A stretch of DNA of 64,000 bases from Lysinibacillus sphaericus (GCF_006864135.1 NZ_SADV01000007.1:1-64000); one strand, 5' to 3'. Positions 27,001 to 35,395 are shown, counted from the first letter of the stretch. Notes: generated from the sequence alone by a model not told the origin. A program made the numbers and translations.

Positions 27001-27611
27001 TAATGATGATGTCTCCTGCAGATGTAGAGGAGGCGATTTGTCGTATTGCCCAAAAGGCACGTGCTTGTGGTATCCATTTAATTGTTGCAACTCAAAGACC
27101 GTCTGTTGACGTTATTACAGGGCTTATTAAATCAAATATTCCTACACGTATTGCTTTTGCGGTATCTTCACAAATCGATTCACGTACAATTTTAGATGCA
27201 CAAGGTGCAGAAAGATTGCTTGGACGAGGCGATATGTTATATTTAGGTAATGGTATGTCTGCTCCTGTTCGTTTGCAGGGGACATTTGTGACAGATGATG
27301 AAATTGAAGCAATTATTGAGCATGTTCGTGAGCAAGGAGAGCCTGATTATATATTCGATCAAGAGGAACTTTTAAAGAAGACGGAGGTTTCCGCTGAGCA
27401 AGATGAACTGTTCGAGGATGTGTGTAGATTTGTCTATGAGCAAGGAGGAGCCTCTACTTCCTTAATTCAGCGCAAATACCATATTGGCTATAATCGTGCT
27501 GCTCGTTTAATCGATATGTTGGAATCACATGGCTTTGTGTCTGAGGCACGTGGCAGTAAACCACGAGAAAGTTATATTACAGAAGAAGATTTAATTGCTA
27601 TGTTTGAATAA
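24003..27611 (+). CDS. sftA: FtsK/SpoIIIE-family DNA translocase SftA
   Basis: 1202 aa soluble translocase; no membrane segments, unlike SpoIIIE. SftA helps clear chromosome ends from the closing septum. Residues 1 to about 750 are an acidic, low-complexity linker containing five tandem 40-residue repeats at 437-636. The motor domain has Walker A GATGSGKS at about 886-893, LIVIDELADLMM (Walker B) near 990-1000 and ATQRPSVDVITG. A C-terminal winged-helix gamma domain (about 1130-1200) would read DNA polarity. B. subtilis SftA is about 950 aa, so the extra length is in the linker. The start is uncertain: GTG 24003 or GTG 24012, neither with a good ribosome binding site. Confidence 0.93.
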   Translation: MNNVNWLKKQMNKFLNKDDNDYEYEEFYEDYEEEQSQQLHSYKETTIAKQKTFRFPLIEDEEFSASPSPSSKAAFNQMDDAYSGQIEDLSLPKHLNNHIVDSSLYDIEVSGIRDLLANRTKRTGRTTITRSQPEQENRSKASLVFRDAQNELPTSPKVTNYQLEKADESVLIENRKRFVPSDVPSPVYGFSRPSPIEQLLEKRKEEHDKKELAIPTASESLKEATTNEAIENILEEKEPSAVRKDESEQLEITGKIEVPAKQRITFEDKLTGETNHHSDKTTTELPVPQTTSFAVEFENQMKEVVQHELNIEQLSSDQSEIHVKEVVVEQVQIENSTIHIGEVTVVQPPIKEDDKQDVLQEQSLEELPLEEQSVEKKEKSGIPFNVLMLKTDKEKWRIQQQFKNMKSTSTIVDINQEKQEPSSELIHSEVEQHIVTSEKDQIPQSIDLGVSELEMDNKTALQLTKENEVSIENTIPSEKDQIPQSIDLGISELEMDNKTALQLTKENEVSIENTIPSEKDQIPQSIDLGISELEMDNKTALQLTKENEVSIENTIPSEKDQIPQSIDLGISELEMDNKTALQLTKENEVSIENTIPSEKDQIPQSIGLEISELEMDNKTATQSTEENEVSIENTVPLNAATESVSVITMAPVRSMSNVSTLEKTVIDVESFDEISATTEMEVETATEQKLTTENIDIPEENSIDTEKFPEQPAILDETFVEVQVQETPRKPVHVYQKPDDEFLEPPEEKTQDTEWMEQQGDTLVEALSYFQVSAQIESIMQGPAVTQFEITVSHGTKVSKIRNLSDDLKLALAAKDIRIQAPIPGKSSIGIEIPNRVSRAVRLSEVTNSASFLESDSPLEAALGLDLTGKPVTIDLRKMPHGLIAGATGSGKSVCINSILVSLLYKAAPHELKLMLIDPKMVELAPFNHIPHLVSPVITDVKAATAALKWAVEEMERRYQLFAHAGARDITRYNAIADKNNEHSLKLPYILIVIDELADLMMMSPADVEEAICRIAQKARACGIHLIVATQRPSVDVITGLIKSNIPTRIAFAVSSQIDSRTILDAQGAERLLGRGDMLYLGNGMSAPVRLQGTFVTDDEIEAIIEHVREQGEPDYIFDQEELLKKTEVSAEQDELFEDVCRFVYEQGGASTSLIQRKYHIGYNRAARLIDMLESHGFVSEARGSKPRESYITEEDLIAMFE
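25311..25910 (+). repeat. five 120-bp in-frame repeats inside sftA
   Basis: Each unit encodes 40 residues starting SEKDQIPQSIDLG and ending SIENTIP. The first four are almost identical base for base; the fifth has several changes (IGLEISE, TQSTEE). Near-identity at silent sites points to recent amplification. Confidence 0.95.
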
Positions 27612-27710
27612 GAATTACATTGTTTTCGTATAGATTATCTTATTCACGTCGAAATTAGTATTTTTAGAAAAGTTACACATTTATCCTAATGCATAAATAG
27701 TGCTATAATA

Positions 27711-27719
27711 GACGAGATA
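27711..27719 (+). promoter_or_regulatory. extended -10 promoter candidate of murC
   Basis: TGCTATAAT (27711-27719) is a perfect -10 with TG extension. No good -35 lies at 17 bp. It sits 120 bp upstream of murC. Confidence 0.45.
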
Positions 27720-27838
27720 TGATGATTAGTACGTATTTTTTAGTACTTACAAAGGTATTAATACCTAATAATGGGTGGAAAATACGATACACCTAATAGA
27801 TGATAGAAGGGATATTGAATTCCCGGGGGGTTTAATTA

Positions 27839-29152
27839 ATGACAGTTTTTCATTTCACAGGCATTAAAGGTTCTGGCATGAGTTCACTTGCACAAATCTT
27901 ATTTGATGCTGGTGAACAAGTACAGGGCTCAGATGTTGATAAATATTTCTTCACGGAACAGCCGTTACGTGATCGTAATATTCCAATTTTTACATTTAAT
28001 GCAGATAATATTAAAGAAGGTATGACAGTTATTGCAGGGAACGCATTTCCTGATGACCATCCTGAATTAGAGCGTGCTCGTGAAATCGGAGTAGAAGTTA
28101 TTCGCTACCATAAATTTTTAGGTGAATATATCGGTAATTATACGTCGATTGCTATTACTGGTGCACATGGTAAAACATCTACAACAGGCTTGATGGCTCA
28201 TGTTGTAGGTGGGTATAAACCAACTTCTTATTTAATCGGTGATGGAACTGGAGCTGGACATGAAAATGCTGACTTCTTTGTGATGGAAGCATGTGAATAC
28301 CGTCGACACTTTTTAGCGTATAATCCCGATTACGCTGTAATGACTAATATTGATTTTGACCATCCAGACTACTTTGCAAACATAGAGGATGTTTATTCAG
28401 CATTTCAATCATTAGCACTACAGGTTAAAAAAGCAATTATTGCTTGCGGTGATGATGAACATCTACAACGTATTCAAGCAAAGGTGCCTGTTGTTTATTA
28501 CGGTTTTGGGGCTGAAAATGATTTTGAGGCTCGTAATGTTGAAAAAACAACTAAGGGTACAAAATTTGATGTATTTGTCCGCAATGAATTTTATAGCACA
28601 TTCTTTATCCCATTATTTGGGGATCATGCGGTATTAAATACTTTATCTGTTATTACACTTTGCCAATATGAAGGTATTTCACCAGACATCGTTCAAGAAC
28701 GTTTAAACACATACAAAGGTGTAAAAAGACGTTTTACAGAAACGAATATTGGGAATAATGTTTTAATAGATGACTATGCGCATCATCCAACTGAAATCCG
28801 TGCAACGATTCAATCAGCACGACAAAAGTTTCCGAATCGTGAGCTAGTAGCTATTTTCCAACCACATACATTTACACGTACACAAGCTTTTTTACAAGAT
28901 TTTGCAGATAGTCTAAGTCTTGCGGATACAGCATATTTATGTGATATTTTTGGCTCTGCAAGGGAAACACAAGGCGCACTTTCAATCCAAGATTTAGCGT
29001 CATTAATTGAAGGCAGTGCAGTGATTACCACTGAAGGAATTAAAGTGTTAATAAAGCATAAGGACGCAGTATTTTTATTTATGGGCGCTGGCGATGTTCA
29101 CAAATTCCAAGATGCTTTTGAAGACGTGCTTAAGAACAACGAAACAGCTTAG
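27839..29152 (+). CDS. murC: UDP-N-acetylmuramate-L-alanine ligase
   Basis: 437 aa Mur ligase that adds L-Ala to UDP-MurNAc in the cytosol. [14 protein letters not shown] (residues 6-19) is the UDP-binding motif; [10 protein letters not shown] at 108-117 is the ATP loop. The DDYAHHPTE motif is conserved. The protein is normal in length. The ribosome binding site is an unusual GGGGGG tract 8 bases before ATG 27839. The sftA-murC-ytxG-ytxH order is conserved in Bacillus; here murC has its own promoter candidate and a terminator overlapping its stop codon. Confidence 0.95.
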   Translation: MTVFHFTGIKGSGMSSLAQILFDAGEQVQGSDVDKYFFTEQPLRDRNIPIFTFNADNIKEGMTVIAGNAFPDDHPELERAREIGVEVIRYHKFLGEYIGNYTSIAITGAHGKTSTTGLMAHVVGGYKPTSYLIGDGTGAGHENADFFVMEACEYRRHFLAYNPDYAVMTNIDFDHPDYFANIEDVYSAFQSLALQVKKAIIACGDDEHLQRIQAKVPVVYYGFGAENDFEARNVEKTTKGTKFDVFVRNEFYSTFFIPLFGDHAVLNTLSVITLCQYEGISPDIVQERLNTYKGVKRRFTETNIGNNVLIDDYAHHPTEIRATIQSARQKFPNRELVAIFQPHTFTRTQAFLQDFADSLSLADTAYLCDIFGSARETQGALSIQDLASLIEGSAVITTEGIKVLIKHKDAVFLFMGAGDVHKFQDAFEDVLKNNETA

Positions 29153-29176
29153 TCCGCAAGGAATAAGCTGTTTTTC
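29142..29176 (+). terminator. murC terminator
   Basis: AAACAGCTTA (overlapping the last murC codons) pairs with TAAGCTGTTT, followed by TT. Confidence 0.7.
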
Positions 29177-29261
29177 TCAAAATGAGAAGGAATTCAGTTT
29201 TTTTTGTCGAAGATAAGGAAAGTAATAGTAAAGAGAATTTTTACTTGCGGGAGGTCTAGTT

Positions 29262-29768
29262 ATGGAAGTTATTTTGTATATTGCAGCAATCATTGCAGCA
29301 ATTGGTTTTTTAATTTTTTGTGTGAGCGTTGGGATGACATTATTTTCGCTCAAACCAATTCTTAACAGTTTAGCTGGAACATTATCAGGTATTGAAGGAC
29401 AAATGGAAGGTATTACACGTGAAACGACTTCCTTACTATCCAAAACAAATAGCTTGGCAGAGGATATTCAAGAAAAATCTGAACAGTTAAATTCCGTTGT
29501 TCATGCAGTCAAAGGAATTGGAGACTCTGTGAATGGTTTAAATACATCTGTACAGCAAATTACTTCTTCAATTTCTAAAACTGTGGAACAAAATGAAGAA
29601 AAAATTGCACAAGTTGTTCAATGGAGTAATGTTGCAATGGGCATTGCAGATAAGTGGAAGAAACGCAAAATTATTGATCAGGCCAATGAGGTGATTCAAG
29701 AAGATGTTTATTCTTCTGAATCAGAGCAGTTGGAAAAATCGAAAAGAAAATGGGGCCGTAAAAAATAA
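29262..29768 (+). CDS. ytxG: DUF948 membrane-anchored protein YtxG
   Basis: 168 aa. One N-terminal transmembrane segment (residues 3-30) is followed by a coiled coil rich in Ser/Gln (about 45-115) and a basic tail ending KSKRKWGRKK. Typical DUF948 (YtxG) protein, in the general-stress ytxGHJ cluster of B. subtilis. The precise function is unknown. The ribosome binding site GGGAGGT lies 8 bases before ATG 29262. Confidence 0.85.
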   Translation: MEVILYIAAIIAAIGFLIFCVSVGMTLFSLKPILNSLAGTLSGIEGQMEGITRETTSLLSKTNSLAEDIQEKSEQLNSVVHAVKGIGDSVNGLNTSVQQITSSISKTVEQNEEKIAQVVQWSNVAMGIADKWKKRKIIDQANEVIQEDVYSSESEQLEKSKRKWGRKK

Positions 29769-29902
29769 TAATTATTCGGTAGGCATTAAATGTCAACGGA
29801 ATAAAAATAAAATTTTAGGCATATGTTGTAGAATGCATCCGCGAAAGCAGATGGACAACCAGTCTAAGCAAATTAGATAATGAGATGGGGAGGAATTGTT
29901 GC

Positions 29903-30403
29903 ATGACAACACAAAAGCCAAATTATAATGAAGTGAAGGAACAACAACTTGAAAGTTCATTGCCACAGCTTTATCAACCGCAAGAGTCGATCTATGAAGA
30001 GGAGCGAGTGAACATGAAGGATTTTGTTATTGGGGCATTAGTTGGGGGTATAGTAGGGGCAGCTGCAGGCTTATTGCTAGCTCCAAAATCAGGAAAAGAT
30101 TTACGTAGCGATGTAGCAGTACAAGCTGTTAACTTAAAAGATAAGAGTGCAGATTTCTCGACAACTGCTAAAGATAAAACGGTTCAATTATCTAAACAAA
30201 TTCAAGAACAATCTACACAATTAGTAGAGAAAGTAAAAACATTAAAATCAGCAAAAGCACCAACTGTTTTTGACGATGGTACTGTTTCTTTTGAGGGTGA
30301 AGAACCACTGGAAGATTTCATTCCTAGTGAAGAACCTAAAGCAGAGGATGCTAGTGAAAAAAAGGAACAAGCTGAAGAAAAAAGTGAAGAAGTTCGCGCT
30401 TAA
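29903..30403 (+). CDS. ytxH: YtxH-like general stress protein
   Basis: About 166 aa. A glycine/alanine-rich hydrophobic stretch (VIGALVGGIVGAAAGLLLA) followed by PKSGKDLR is the YtxH signature; a helical, acidic C-terminus follows. Start chosen at ATG 29903, nine bases after GGGGAGG. A second in-frame ATG (30014, MKDFVIGAL) has its own GAGGAG-like site 11 bases upstream, so a shorter product is possible. Sits after ytxG as in Bacillus; ytxJ is missing here, and a convergent FtsA-like gene follows instead. Confidence 0.8.
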   Translation: MTTQKPNYNEVKEQQLESSLPQLYQPQESIYEEERVNMKDFVIGALVGGIVGAAAGLLLAPKSGKDLRSDVAVQAVNLKDKSADFSTTAKDKTVQLSKQIQEQSTQLVEKVKTLKSAKAPTVFDDGTVSFEGEEPLEDFIPSEEPKAEDASEKKEQAEEKSEEVRA

Positions 30404-30408
30404 TAGAT

Positions 30409-30456
30409 AAAAGGGATACGTTACATCTTATCAACGATGTAACGTATCCCTTTTTT
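30409..30456. terminator. shared bidirectional terminator
   Basis: A perfect 19-bp stem (30409-30427 with 30436-30454) with an 8-nt loop and T run serves ytxH and the convergent FtsA-like gene; it overlaps the latter's stop codon. Confidence 0.9.
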
Positions 30457-32608
30457 AAGATATGGGCGCTTTTTCTAGTAAAATCTCCAATTTATCCCCG
30501 CCGAAAATCTCCATATCAAAGCTTGCCGGTTGGCCATTTCGTAAAATTGTAAAATTACCTTTAAAAGTAGTAGGTAGTTGCCAATTAGAAAAACGGAACA
30601 CATCCTGGTATATCCAACGACTTCGATCTTTTTCTTTAAATGAAATTATTGCTCCATTTGGAACAGTTGAAAGAGGTGATACCACTACATGATTAACGAG
30701 AACTTCGTTGGCCATCTTTTTCAGCTCTAACACCTCGTTTTGAAAATGGATGATCATTTTATCTTCAAGTAAAACATTCATTTGGTCAGCAATCCGTTGA
30801 ACAGTAGGGAATGTTGGTTGCTGAAATGTAAGTACATCACCATCTTGGACAGCATATGACATTTTAGCTGGTTTACCATTAATCATTAAATGAGCTGAAA
30901 ACTCTGGTAAATACAGTAGTTTTCCGTCCACTTGAATATAAAATGACTCAAATTGTTTTACTAACTCCCAATTATTTGTGAGCTTAAATACATCCTCGAC
31001 TGTTTCAGCTATTTCAAACATTACAACATCACGATCATTTAATGTGCTATCGAGTGATGTCGGAGAACCATTAACAGTTATTTGTGGTTCGATGACATAT
31101 TTTGTATGTTGAATTGTAATTGTTTTAATGGCAGCATCATCTACAATATCTCTTACCGTAGCATTAGCTGGCTGACCGTCTTGGCCTTCAATTAGCTGGA
31201 TAGCATCGCCTGTTTTAATCATCGTTTTTGTGGATGCCGGATGACTATTCACTAAAATTTCTGCCGGTTGACCGTGACCCCCAGGGATGAAAATATCTTG
31301 TCCATTAACATTCACTGATAATCCATGACCCGGTTTTCCATATAATTGCTTTGCTCGAATATTGGCTGCTAAAAATGCATCTGCAACGGTCATTTCTTTT
31401 AATTCAAAAAGGCGAACTACTTGTTCATTGACAGTGAGACTCATATATTGAATAGGCATTTTTTTTGCTGCAATGGCGATACCGATTGGGGTCACCAATT
31501 CAGGAGATGCTTTAATATGATTTTCCCTCGTTAAGTTTTGAATGGCGTCAATCCCTCGAACGGCAATGCGATTGGCAGGTAAATCTAGTACTAGTCCAAG
31601 TTCAGTTGTAAGATTTGGCGTTAAGCTACCTCCACCGACAAGCATTACCGCCTTAGGAGCAGTCTGATTATTAAGGCGTAAAATTTCTTCTCCAATAGCT
31701 TTTGCGAGTTGCTTAACAGCAGGTTCGATTGCTTGAAGAACCTCTTGTTTCGGATAATATTGATCAAAGCCTAAAATATCCTGAATTAAAATGTCTTCTT
31801 CTGTTTGCAGTTGACGCTTCGCTTCTTCAGCAACAGGGAAGTCGAGTAAGTAATGGTCACTTAAAGCCTCTGTTATTTCGTCACCAGCTGTTGGTACCAT
31901 GCCATATGCGACAACAGTGCTTTTATCAGTAATGGCAATATCAGATGTACCAGCACCAATATCAACAAGTGCCACATTTAAACGACGCATTGTTGGGGGG
32001 ATAAGTACATTAATAGCTGCAATAGGTTCTAAAGTTAGTGCATCCATCTCTAAATCCGCGCGTTTAAGAGCCGCGATAAGTGATTCTACGACAACTCGTG
32101 GCAAGAACGTAGCAATAACTTCAATTTGTGCTTCATCCCCTTGCTGATCGAGTAGGCTACCAATTTCTTCGCCATCTAAACGGTAGTATAAAACTGAATA
32201 ACCAACGCAATAATAGTGGCTTATTTTAGCGTCTTCTTTATGTTGAAGAAGCTGTTGCTGTGCCTGTTGAACAGCTTGCAGTTCTAAACGACTTATATCT
32301 TCCTCCGTAAAAATTGGTCGATTACGTATATTGATCGTCACGCTTGCTTGTTCTGTTTTTAATGAGCGACCAGCCGCAGCGACGCTCACTTTTTTTAAAG
32401 GACCATGCTTCTCTTCAAGTTCATGTTTAATTTCATTGATTAAATCTGCCACATACATGACATTATGTATTTGACCATCAACCATGGCGCGTTCTTTATG
32501 TTCTTTTATCAAGATGTCTTCCACGTGAAAGCAGTCATTATCTTCAGCTAAAATAATGCCTACTACAGAACGTGTACCGATATCAAGTGCAAATAATTTT
32601 GAACTCAA
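30455..32608 (-). CDS. FtsA/PilM-type actin-fold ATPase with long beta-rich tail
   Basis: 717 aa. The first 390 residues form an actin/Hsp70-like ATPase of the FtsA/PilM type: phosphate-1 FALDIGTRSVVG (residues 6-17), phosphate-2 VALVDIGAGTSDIAI (about 213-227) and adenosine motif VMLVGGGSLTP (about 320-330). Ordinary FtsA is about 430 aa; here a further 320 residues contain repeated short strands of the type 'V-VNG-P..L...GD.V', suggesting tandem beta-grasp-like domains. No C-terminal amphipathic membrane helix is evident. The start is TTG 32608 with GAAAGGAAG 8 bases upstream; that leader is duplicated around a family B element. Role unknown; possibly cell division or envelope assembly. Confidence 0.75.
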   Translation of the reverse strand: MSSKLFALDIGTRSVVGIILAEDNDCFHVEDILIKEHKERAMVDGQIHNVMYVADLINEIKHELEEKHGPLKKVSVAAAGRSLKTEQASVTINIRNRPIFTEEDISRLELQAVQQAQQQLLQHKEDAKISHYYCVGYSVLYYRLDGEEIGSLLDQQGDEAQIEVIATFLPRVVVESLIAALKRADLEMDALTLEPIAAINVLIPPTMRRLNVALVDIGAGTSDIAITDKSTVVAYGMVPTAGDEITEALSDHYLLDFPVAEEAKRQLQTEEDILIQDILGFDQYYPKQEVLQAIEPAVKQLAKAIGEEILRLNNQTAPKAVMLVGGGSLTPNLTTELGLVLDLPANRIAVRGIDAIQNLTRENHIKASPELVTPIGIAIAAKKMPIQYMSLTVNEQVVRLFELKEMTVADAFLAANIRAKQLYGKPGHGLSVNVNGQDIFIPGGHGQPAEILVNSHPASTKTMIKTGDAIQLIEGQDGQPANATVRDIVDDAAIKTITIQHTKYVIEPQITVNGSPTSLDSTLNDRDVVMFEIAETVEDVFKLTNNWELVKQFESFYIQVDGKLLYLPEFSAHLMINGKPAKMSYAVQDGDVLTFQQPTFPTVQRIADQMNVLLEDKMIIHFQNEVLELKKMANEVLVNHVVVSPLSTVPNGAIISFKEKDRSRWIYQDVFRFSNWQLPTTFKGNFTILRNGQPASFDMEIFGGDKLEILLEKAPIS

Positions 32609-32636
32609 TGTACTCGCTTCCTTTCTCGTAATATGT

Positions 32637-32760
32637 TAACTTCTTTCAGCAAAATTCGGCTGGCATAGAGGAACTCAGGCTAAAAACTTCACAAACTGTG
32701 AAAACGCCTGAGTGACCAATATCGTGTTGGCATAAAGCCTCTGGCGGATGTCACGAATCG
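32637..32760. repeat. family B element, copy at 32.7 kb
   Basis: Begins TTAACTTCTTTCAGC (32637), carries the 66-bp module, and continues CATAAAGCCTCTGGCGGATGTC. The first hairpin seen in other copies is shortened. Confidence 0.75.
32665..32730 (+). repeat. 66-bp two-helix module, copy 3
   Basis: Outer helix CTCAGGC (32674-32680) with GCCTGAG (32706-32712), perfect. Inner TTCAC/GTGAA with loop AAACT. Linkers TAAAAAC and AAC. Third hairpin CCAATA-TCG-TGTTGG with one T-G pair. Confidence 0.85.
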
Positions 32761-32840
32761 GAAAGGAGTCTTTGTACTCGCTTCCTTTCTCAAAATATGT
32801 TAATATAATTTAGCGAGTTGAAGCGCTAAATTAAAAATGC

Positions 32841-32869
32841 GTGACATTCTGTGCAACATTGATTATAAT
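32841..32869 (+). promoter_or_regulatory. sigma-A promoter candidate of aroA
   Basis: GTGACA (32841-32846), 17-bp spacer, perfect TATAAT (32864-32869), 76 bp before the aroA start. Confidence 0.6.
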
Positions 32870-32944
32870 GTTGCTAATATCTAAAAATGTAACATACATT
32901 TCAGAGTTCTGAAAGTGTCTGTCGTGAGGAGAGGAGCAAGAAAC

Positions 32945-34030
32945 ATGAGCCAAAAAGATTTAGAAAGCTTACGTAGTCAAATAGACGGTTTAAACTTAGA
33001 AATTCTTCGTCTAATTAACGAACGTGCAGCAGTAGTTGATGAAATCGGTAAGATTAAAGAAAAACAAGGTGTGAATCGCTATGATCCATTACGTGAACGC
33101 CATATGCTTGATCTTATTAAAGAGCACAATCAAGGTCCGTTAAACCAAATGACGGTTGATTATATATTTAAGCAAATCTTTAAAACAGCTTTAAAACAAC
33201 TTGAAGCGGATAAGAAAAAAGAATTACTTGTTTCTCGTAAGAAAAAATCAGAAGATACTGTCATTAATGTGAATGGTGAGCTAATTGGCCAAGGAAAACC
33301 ATCTTTCGTATTTGGACCTTGTGCTGTAGAATCATACGAGCAAGTAGCAGCAGTAGCAGCATCTATTAAAGCAAAAGGTGAAAAGTTAATTCGTGGCGGC
33401 GCTTATAAACCACGTACTTCCCCATATGACTTCCAAGGTCTTGGATTAGAAGGACTTAAAATTTTGAAACGAGTGTCAGAGGAATACGGTTTAGGCGTTA
33501 TTACGGAAATCGTTACACCAGGTCATTTAGAGGAAGCTTTAGATTACATTGATGTTATCCAAATTGGTGCACGTAATATGCAAAACTTCGAATTATTAAA
33601 AGCAGCGGGTGCAACAAATAAACCTGTACTTTTAAAAAGAGGCTTAGCGGCGACAATTGATGAATTCATTCACGCAGCAGAATACATTATGTCTAAAGGA
33701 AATGAGAACATCATTCTATGTGAGCGTGGTATTCGTACTTACGAAAAAGCAACTCGTAACACATTAGATATTTCTGCTGTACCAATTTTAAAACAAGAAA
33801 CGCATTTACCAGTATTTGTAGACGTAACGCATTCAACAGGTCGTCGTGATTTACTATTACCATGTGCTAAGGCAGCAATTGCTATTGGAGCTGATGGCGT
33901 TATGGCAGAGGTGCATCCAGATCCATCTGTAGCACTTTCTGATTCACAACAACAAATGGATATCCCAACATTTGATGCTTTCTACGAAACACTACAAAAA
34001 TTCATGAAGAGCCATGAAATCAATGCTTAA
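32945..34030 (+). CDS. aroA: bifunctional chorismate mutase / DAHP synthase
   Basis: 361 aa. Residues 1-90 are an AroQ-type chorismate mutase helix bundle ([19 protein letters not shown]). The rest is a class I-beta DAHP synthase ([34 protein letters not shown]). It catalyses the first step of the shikimate pathway; in this fusion type the mutase domain binds chorismate/prephenate and mediates feedback inhibition. The start is ATG 32945 because GAGGAGAGGAG lies just upstream; an in-frame earlier ATG would add 10 unconserved residues. Followed by a family B element, then a terminator. Confidence 0.95.
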   Translation: MSQKDLESLRSQIDGLNLEILRLINERAAVVDEIGKIKEKQGVNRYDPLRERHMLDLIKEHNQGPLNQMTVDYIFKQIFKTALKQLEADKKKELLVSRKKKSEDTVINVNGELIGQGKPSFVFGPCAVESYEQVAAVAASIKAKGEKLIRGGAYKPRTSPYDFQGLGLEGLKILKRVSEEYGLGVITEIVTPGHLEEALDYIDVIQIGARNMQNFELLKAAGATNKPVLLKRGLAATIDEFIHAAEYIMSKGNENIILCERGIRTYEKATRNTLDISAVPILKQETHLPVFVDVTHSTGRRDLLLPCAKAAIAIGADGVMAEVHPDPSVALSDSQQQMDIPTFDAFYETLQKFMKSHEINA

Positions 34031-34205
34031 CTTCTTTCAGCGGATGTCCAAACACTCGCTGAAATAGAGGAACTCAGTCTAAGAACGCCATGTCCTGTGG
34101 CAACGACTGAGTGACCAACATCGGTGCTGTTGTCGCTGCCGCTTCGCTTTGCTTAAGCACAAAGCCGATGCCAGACGCAATTATGCCGGGGCATAATTGA
34201 TGTGT
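34028..34205. repeat. family B element, longest copy
   Basis: TTAACTTCTTTCAGC at 34028; hairpin CAGCGG-12-TCGCTG (one G-T pair); the two-helix module; a short hairpin unit enclosed by CATCGG/CCGATG; and a perfect 22-bp palindrome CAATTATGCC-GG-GGCATAATTG (34178-34199) at the right end. It starts within the aroA stop codon. Confidence 0.8.
34064..34138 (+). repeat. two-helix module, copy 4 (third hairpin enlarged)
   Basis: Outer helix CTCAGTC (34073-34079) with GACTGAG (34105-34111), perfect. Inner GCCAT/GTGGC with one T-G pair and loop GTCCT. Linkers TAAGAAC and AAC. The third hairpin is CAACA-TCGGTGC-TGTTG. Confidence 0.8.
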
Positions 34206-34209
34206 TGAT

Positions 34210-34246
34210 AAACACCGCTTGCTTTAATCGGCAGGCGGTGTTTACT
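34210..34246 (+). terminator. aroA terminator downstream of the repeat
   Basis: AAACACCGC (34210-34218) pairs with GCGGTGTTT (34235-34243); inner GC/GC. The T run is short. Confidence 0.55.
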
Positions 34247-34318
34247 ATATAATGACAAAATAATGACTAGAAAAGTACTATTTGTACTTGGTTTTTCTTT
34301 TCATGTACATACTGCTTC

Positions 34319-34348
34319 TTGAAAAGAATATCAAAATTATCGTATGAT
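34319..34348 (+). promoter_or_regulatory. candidate ccpA promoter
   Basis: TTGAAA (34319-34324) and TATGAT (34343-34348) with 18-bp spacing, 35 bp upstream of ccpA. Confidence 0.5.
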
Positions 34349-34382
34349 AAGGCTATAAAAGGAAAAAAGGGAGGCACGTGCG

Positions 34383-35387
34383 ATGACTGTTACAATTTAT
34401 GATGTTGCAAGAGAAGCAAATGTTTCTATGGCAACGGTCTCTCGTGTAGTCAATGGTAATCAAAACGTAAAACCGGCAACACGGAAAAAAGTATTAGAAG
34501 TAATTGAACGATTAGAGTACCGTCCAAACGCAGTAGCGCGTGGATTAGCAAGTAAGAAAACAACAACAGTTGGCGTGATTATCCCGGATATTGCAAACAA
34601 TGTTTATGCGGAGCTGGCACGTGGTGTAGAGGATATTGCAACAATGTATCGTTACAATATTATTTTAGCCAACTCAGACCAACATGAAGATAAAGAGCTT
34701 CAGTTACTGGATACAATGCTAGGAAAACAGGTTGACGGTATTGTTATGATGAGTGATGAAGTAACTGAAAAAATGCAACAAACTATGGATCATTCACCTG
34801 TACCAATTGTGCTTGCAGGTTCAGTAGATGAATCGCAAACAATTGCGACTGTTAACATTGATTATTTCCAAGCAGCTTATGAGGCGATTACATTACTCAT
34901 TCAAAATGGCCATAAGCGAATCGCTTTCGTAACAGGTCCGCTTACGTATACTATTAATGGAAAATTCAAACTTGAAGCTTATAAAAAAGCCTTACAAGAC
35001 GCAGGTTTACCTATAGATGAATCACTAATCGCTGCTGAAGAATCGAGCTATGATATGGGCTTAGAGGCTTGGGAAGCATTATCCTCACTTGAAAATCCTC
35101 CAACTGCTTATTTTGCAGGTAGTGATGAATTAGCAATTGGATTAATTCATGGTGCACAGGATGTAGGCAAAGATGTACCTGAGGATATCGAAGTGATCAG
35201 CTTTGAAAATTCAAAATTAGCACGCATGGTTCGCCCACAGCTAACAAGTGTCGCATTACCACTGTACGATATCGGAGCTGTTGCAATGCGTTTGCTGACT
35301 AAATTGATGAACAAAGAGCCTGTTGAGGACGAAGCGGTTATTTTACCTCATCGTATTGAACATCGACAGTCTGTCAAAAGTAAATAA
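34383..35387 (+). CDS. ccpA: catabolite control protein A
   Basis: 334 aa LacI/GalR-family global regulator of carbon metabolism. The N-terminal helix-turn-helix and hinge ([20 protein letters not shown], residues 3-22; [13 protein letters not shown]) bind cre sites; the core binds HPr-Ser-P. Length and sequence are typical. Strong GGGAGG lies before ATG 34383. As in B. subtilis it stands between aroA and the acu genes, whose expression CcpA is known to repress there. No convincing cre site was found near acuA/acsA here. Confidence 0.96.
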   Translation: MTVTIYDVAREANVSMATVSRVVNGNQNVKPATRKKVLEVIERLEYRPNAVARGLASKKTTTVGVIIPDIANNVYAELARGVEDIATMYRYNIILANSDQHEDKELQLLDTMLGKQVDGIVMMSDEVTEKMQQTMDHSPVPIVLAGSVDESQTIATVNIDYFQAAYEAITLLIQNGHKRIAFVTGPLTYTINGKFKLEAYKKALQDAGLPIDESLIAAEESSYDMGLEAWEALSSLENPPTAYFAGSDELAIGLIHGAQDVGKDVPEDIEVISFENSKLARMVRPQLTSVALPLYDIGAVAMRLLTKLMNKEPVEDEAVILPHRIEHRQSVKSK

Positions 35388-35395
35388 CAGTAATT

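Larger units (their letters stand above)
32609..32803. repeat. 31-bp direct repeat flanking a family B element
   Basis: 32609-32639 and 32773-32803 agree at 29 of 31 positions (TGTACTCGCTTCCTTTCTC... AATATGTTAA). The first copy holds the ribosome binding site of the FtsA-like gene. The intervening 133 bp are the family B element plus a short tail. Confidence 0.85.

Noticed and set aside
34064-34138. Integron attC-like site, because of the AAC and GTTGG flanks of the hairpins
   Set aside because: The R and L core boxes do not fit the attC pattern, there is no integrase or cassette array, and the inner hairpin with two helices is unlike attC.
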